This document shows positions 62,865 to 64,000 of a stretch of 64,000 bases of DNA, in pieces; the stretch's first letter is position 1; every line of letters begins with the position of its first letter. This DNA is from UBA4582 sp965657335 (lineage in GTDB: Bacteria; Pseudomonadota; Gammaproteobacteria; Pseudomonadales; Azotimanducaceae), in the NCBI GenBank assembly GCA_965657335.1, contig CBFHOH010000021.1:15358-79357 (forward strand), in the 5' to 3' direction. Under the pieces are notes generated by a model. That model did not search any database. It had not been told where the DNA came from and saw only the letters and a list, made by a program, of their open reading frames with translations. The translations under genes were made by a program, and so were the position numbers.

Positions 62865-63467
62865 CTATCGAGACCCGGCGATGTGCTCGACAATGGCTGT
62901 GATCTGATCGCGACCCGGTATCTGTCCGCTCATCGCGCGCATGTTCTTCGCCCGCGTGGTCGCCGTATCGCCACCTCGCCAGCCATGGCCGTAAGCCGTC
63001 ATTTGCGCATTCAGGTACCAGGCCGACAGGATCTGCAGGTTGGGTGCAAAGATCGATTCAGCACCCTGGCCATACTGCCCGTGACATATTGCACAGTGAC
63101 CGGCATACAGCGCGGCGCCCGGCCCGTCCGCCTCGTTGGGGCGAGTTACCGCCGGGCTGGTGCGCGATGCCAGATAGTCAGACAGTGCTTCGATCTGCGC
63201 TACCGAAAGATGACTGACTAGAGCCCGCATCGTCTGCCCCTGAACGTCATCAGGATGTGAACCCCGGGTTCCCTGCTGAAATGCCAGCGTCTGTTCCTGC
63301 AGGTAAGCAGCGTTCTGGCCAGCAAGGCGCGGCGACATTGTCGCTGCATTGCCGAGGGCTTCCGGGCCATGGCATGCAGCGCACTGTGTCGCGTAAATCT
63401 CGGCGGCATCGTCAGCCGCCGCTGCCGGCAGACAAAATAACAGCATAAATCCCGCAAGCACTCTCAT
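62865..63467 (-). CDS. Di-heme cytochrome c (c4-like), periplasmic
   Basis: The protein is 200 aa with a signal peptide ('LAGFMLLFCLPAAAADD'). Two heme sites are seen: 'YATQCAACHGPEALGNAATMSPRLAGQNAAYLQEQ' near residue 35 and 'YAGHCAICHGQYGQGAESIFAPNLQ' near residue 125. Each is followed by a likely Met-ligand region ('MRALVSHLS', 'NMRAMSGQIP'). Two-domain cytochromes of this type carry electrons between dehydrogenases and oxidases. Its start overlaps the stop region of the next upstream cytochrome gene. GC is visibly higher than in the rest of the window. Confidence 0.88.
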   Translation of the reverse strand: MRVLAGFMLLFCLPAAAADDAAEIYATQCAACHGPEALGNAATMSPRLAGQNAAYLQEQTLAFQQGTRGSHPDDVQGQTMRALVSHLSVAQIEALSDYLASRTSPAVTRPNEADGPGAALYAGHCAICHGQYGQGAESIFAPNLQILSAWYLNAQMTAYGHGWRGGDTATTRAKNMRAMSGQIPGRDQITAIVEHIAGSR

Positions 63468-63901
63468 CGCCCTGCACCCCCGGATTGCTGTTTGACTTCG
63501 ATTAAATCCATGAGTGCGGCACGCAAAGGCGTCACCTCAATCAGGGGAGTTTTTCTCAACTCGTGAACTTCTGCGGCAGTATAGTGCTGCCAATCTGCTG
63601 GCAGTTGCTCGGCACTAAAGCTGACCAGCATCCAGTTCAGTACGGCGGCCAACCGCGCGTCGTCAAGGTCTGACTGCGCAGACCCCGGCACCTGAACCAG
63701 AAACTCGCGACCGCCATCCACACCCAAGAAGTTGCCAAGGTTACCTGCCACTGCGGGAACATTGTGCGCGGGGAACCCGGCGCCGTCTGGTAGATGGCAG
63801 CCCTGGCAGTTCATCATGTAGTCGAACTCAACGGCGTCTGTGGCGACTGCTTCAAATGCGGCGACGAAAAGAACCATCCAGAGCAGGAAGCGGTTCATCA
63901 T
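63464..63901 (-). CDS. Mono-heme cytochrome c in an amine dehydrogenase cluster
   Basis: The protein is 145 aa with a signal peptide ('LLWMVLFVAAFEAVATDA') and one heme site 'YMMNCQGCHLPDGAGFPAHNVPAV'. The C-terminal part includes 'LDDARLAAVLNWMLVSFSAEQLPADWQHYTAAEV' and no second CxxCH. In the aromatic amine dehydrogenase (aau) cluster of Alcaligenes a small monoheme cytochrome gene follows the small-subunit gene. Its ATG overlaps the stop of the MauA/AauA-type gene (ATGA), so it is coupled to it. It may be the electron acceptor or relay of the TTQ enzyme, which is an inference. Confidence 0.85.
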   Translation of the reverse strand: MMNRFLLWMVLFVAAFEAVATDAVEFDYMMNCQGCHLPDGAGFPAHNVPAVAGNLGNFLGVDGGREFLVQVPGSAQSDLDDARLAAVLNWMLVSFSAEQLPADWQHYTAAEVHELRKTPLIEVTPLRAALMDLIEVKQQSGGAGR

Positions 63902-64000
63902 TCTTTAACCCCGATCACCACGGCCAGCGAACAATGGTAAGGCACGTCAGCCTGACTGCCAGCACACCAGTTGACGTTGTTAGAGTTCTGCGGCCGATAA
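63898..64000 (-). CDS. C-terminus of TTQ amine dehydrogenase small (beta) subunit, MauA/AauA family, cut by window edge
   Basis: The last 34 residues are read in frame from the window edge to a TGA at 63898-63900. 'YRPQNSNNVNWCAG' and 'VPYHCSLAVVIG' align without gaps with the end of methylamine dehydrogenase light chain, whose end I recall as 'YRPEFANDIIWCFG' and 'MTYHCTISPIVG'. Two cysteines and a Trp are conserved, and in MauA this Trp is half of the tryptophan tryptophylquinone crosslink. Too little is present to tell methylamine from aralkylamine dehydrogenase ('DVNWC' is closer to the latter). The overlapping cytochrome genes fit an aau/mau-like operon. Confidence 0.75.
   Translation of the reverse strand, partial: YRPQNSNNVNWCAGSQADVPYHCSLAVVIGVKE

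Overview
The window comes from a gammaproteobacterium of moderate GC, probably a marine relative of the Pseudomonadales/Cellvibrionales. The evidence is gene content and order. lpxC, dciA (DUF721), an M23 peptidase, secA and argJ run together, as do rplM-rpsI, petABC, sspAB, a BON lipoprotein, yraN, lpoA, rsmI, rnpB and mraZ, and pilA, pilBCD, coaE and yacG. Pseudomonas carries the same blocks. No tRNA, complete mobile element or CRISPR array was seen.

Layout. 0-5.5 kb: the end of gspA with gspB (type II secretion), a coiled-coil membrane protein, a PuuD-type membrane protein, an unidentified outer-membrane barrel and a lipoprotein. 5.6-11.8 kb: groES-groEL under a CIRCE operator, an alkyltransferase-like DNA repair protein, ampG, yajQ, a degenerate receiver-GGDEF protein and a cobalamin adenosyltransferase. 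11.8-19.5 kb: aceE-aceF (aceF interrupted by an 87-base N run), btuF-like, ampD, a retropepsin-like protease and nadC. 19.5-24.3 kb: a frameshifted dienelactone hydrolase, then a potassium channel module and a Kef-type antiporter. 24.3-30.7 kb: two type IV pilins, then pilB-pilC-pilD-coaE-yacG. The major pilin has a convincing sigma-54 promoter and an upstream perfect palindrome. 31.3-39.1 kb: S9 peptidase, argJ, secA, M23 peptidase, dciA. 39.1-52.6 kb: lpxC and a division/cell-wall (dcw) cluster read on the minus strand, mraZ-rsmH-ftsL-ftsI-murE-murD-ftsW-murC-ftsQ-ftsA-ftsZ. 53-62.3 kb: rnpB, rsmI, lpoA, yraN, BON lipoprotein, sspBA, the bc1 complex (petABC), rpsI and rplM.

The right end differs. 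Beyond rplM there is a six-copy tandem repeat, then 0.3 kb with no recognised feature, then GC-richer DNA. This last stretch encodes two c-type cytochromes and, cut by the window edge, the C-terminus of a tryptophan tryptophylquinone amine dehydrogenase small subunit (MauA/AauA family). It looks like the distal end of an amine-oxidation operon placed next to a core ribosomal operon.

The strongest points for follow-up are four. (1) The TTQ dehydrogenase/cytochrome cluster and its boundary repeats. (2) A dcw cluster with tightly overlapping genes that lacks murF, mraY, murG and ddl. (3) A catalytically dead receiver-GGDEF protein divergent from the c-di-GMP binder yajQ. (4) The sigma-54 plus palindrome control region of a cysteine-free pilin. 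Working together, the window's genes cover envelope growth (dcw, lpxC, secA, lpoA), muropeptide recycling (ampG, ampD), pili and secretion (pil, gsp), respiration (petABC, cytochromes) and central metabolism (aceEF, nadC, argJ, coaE).
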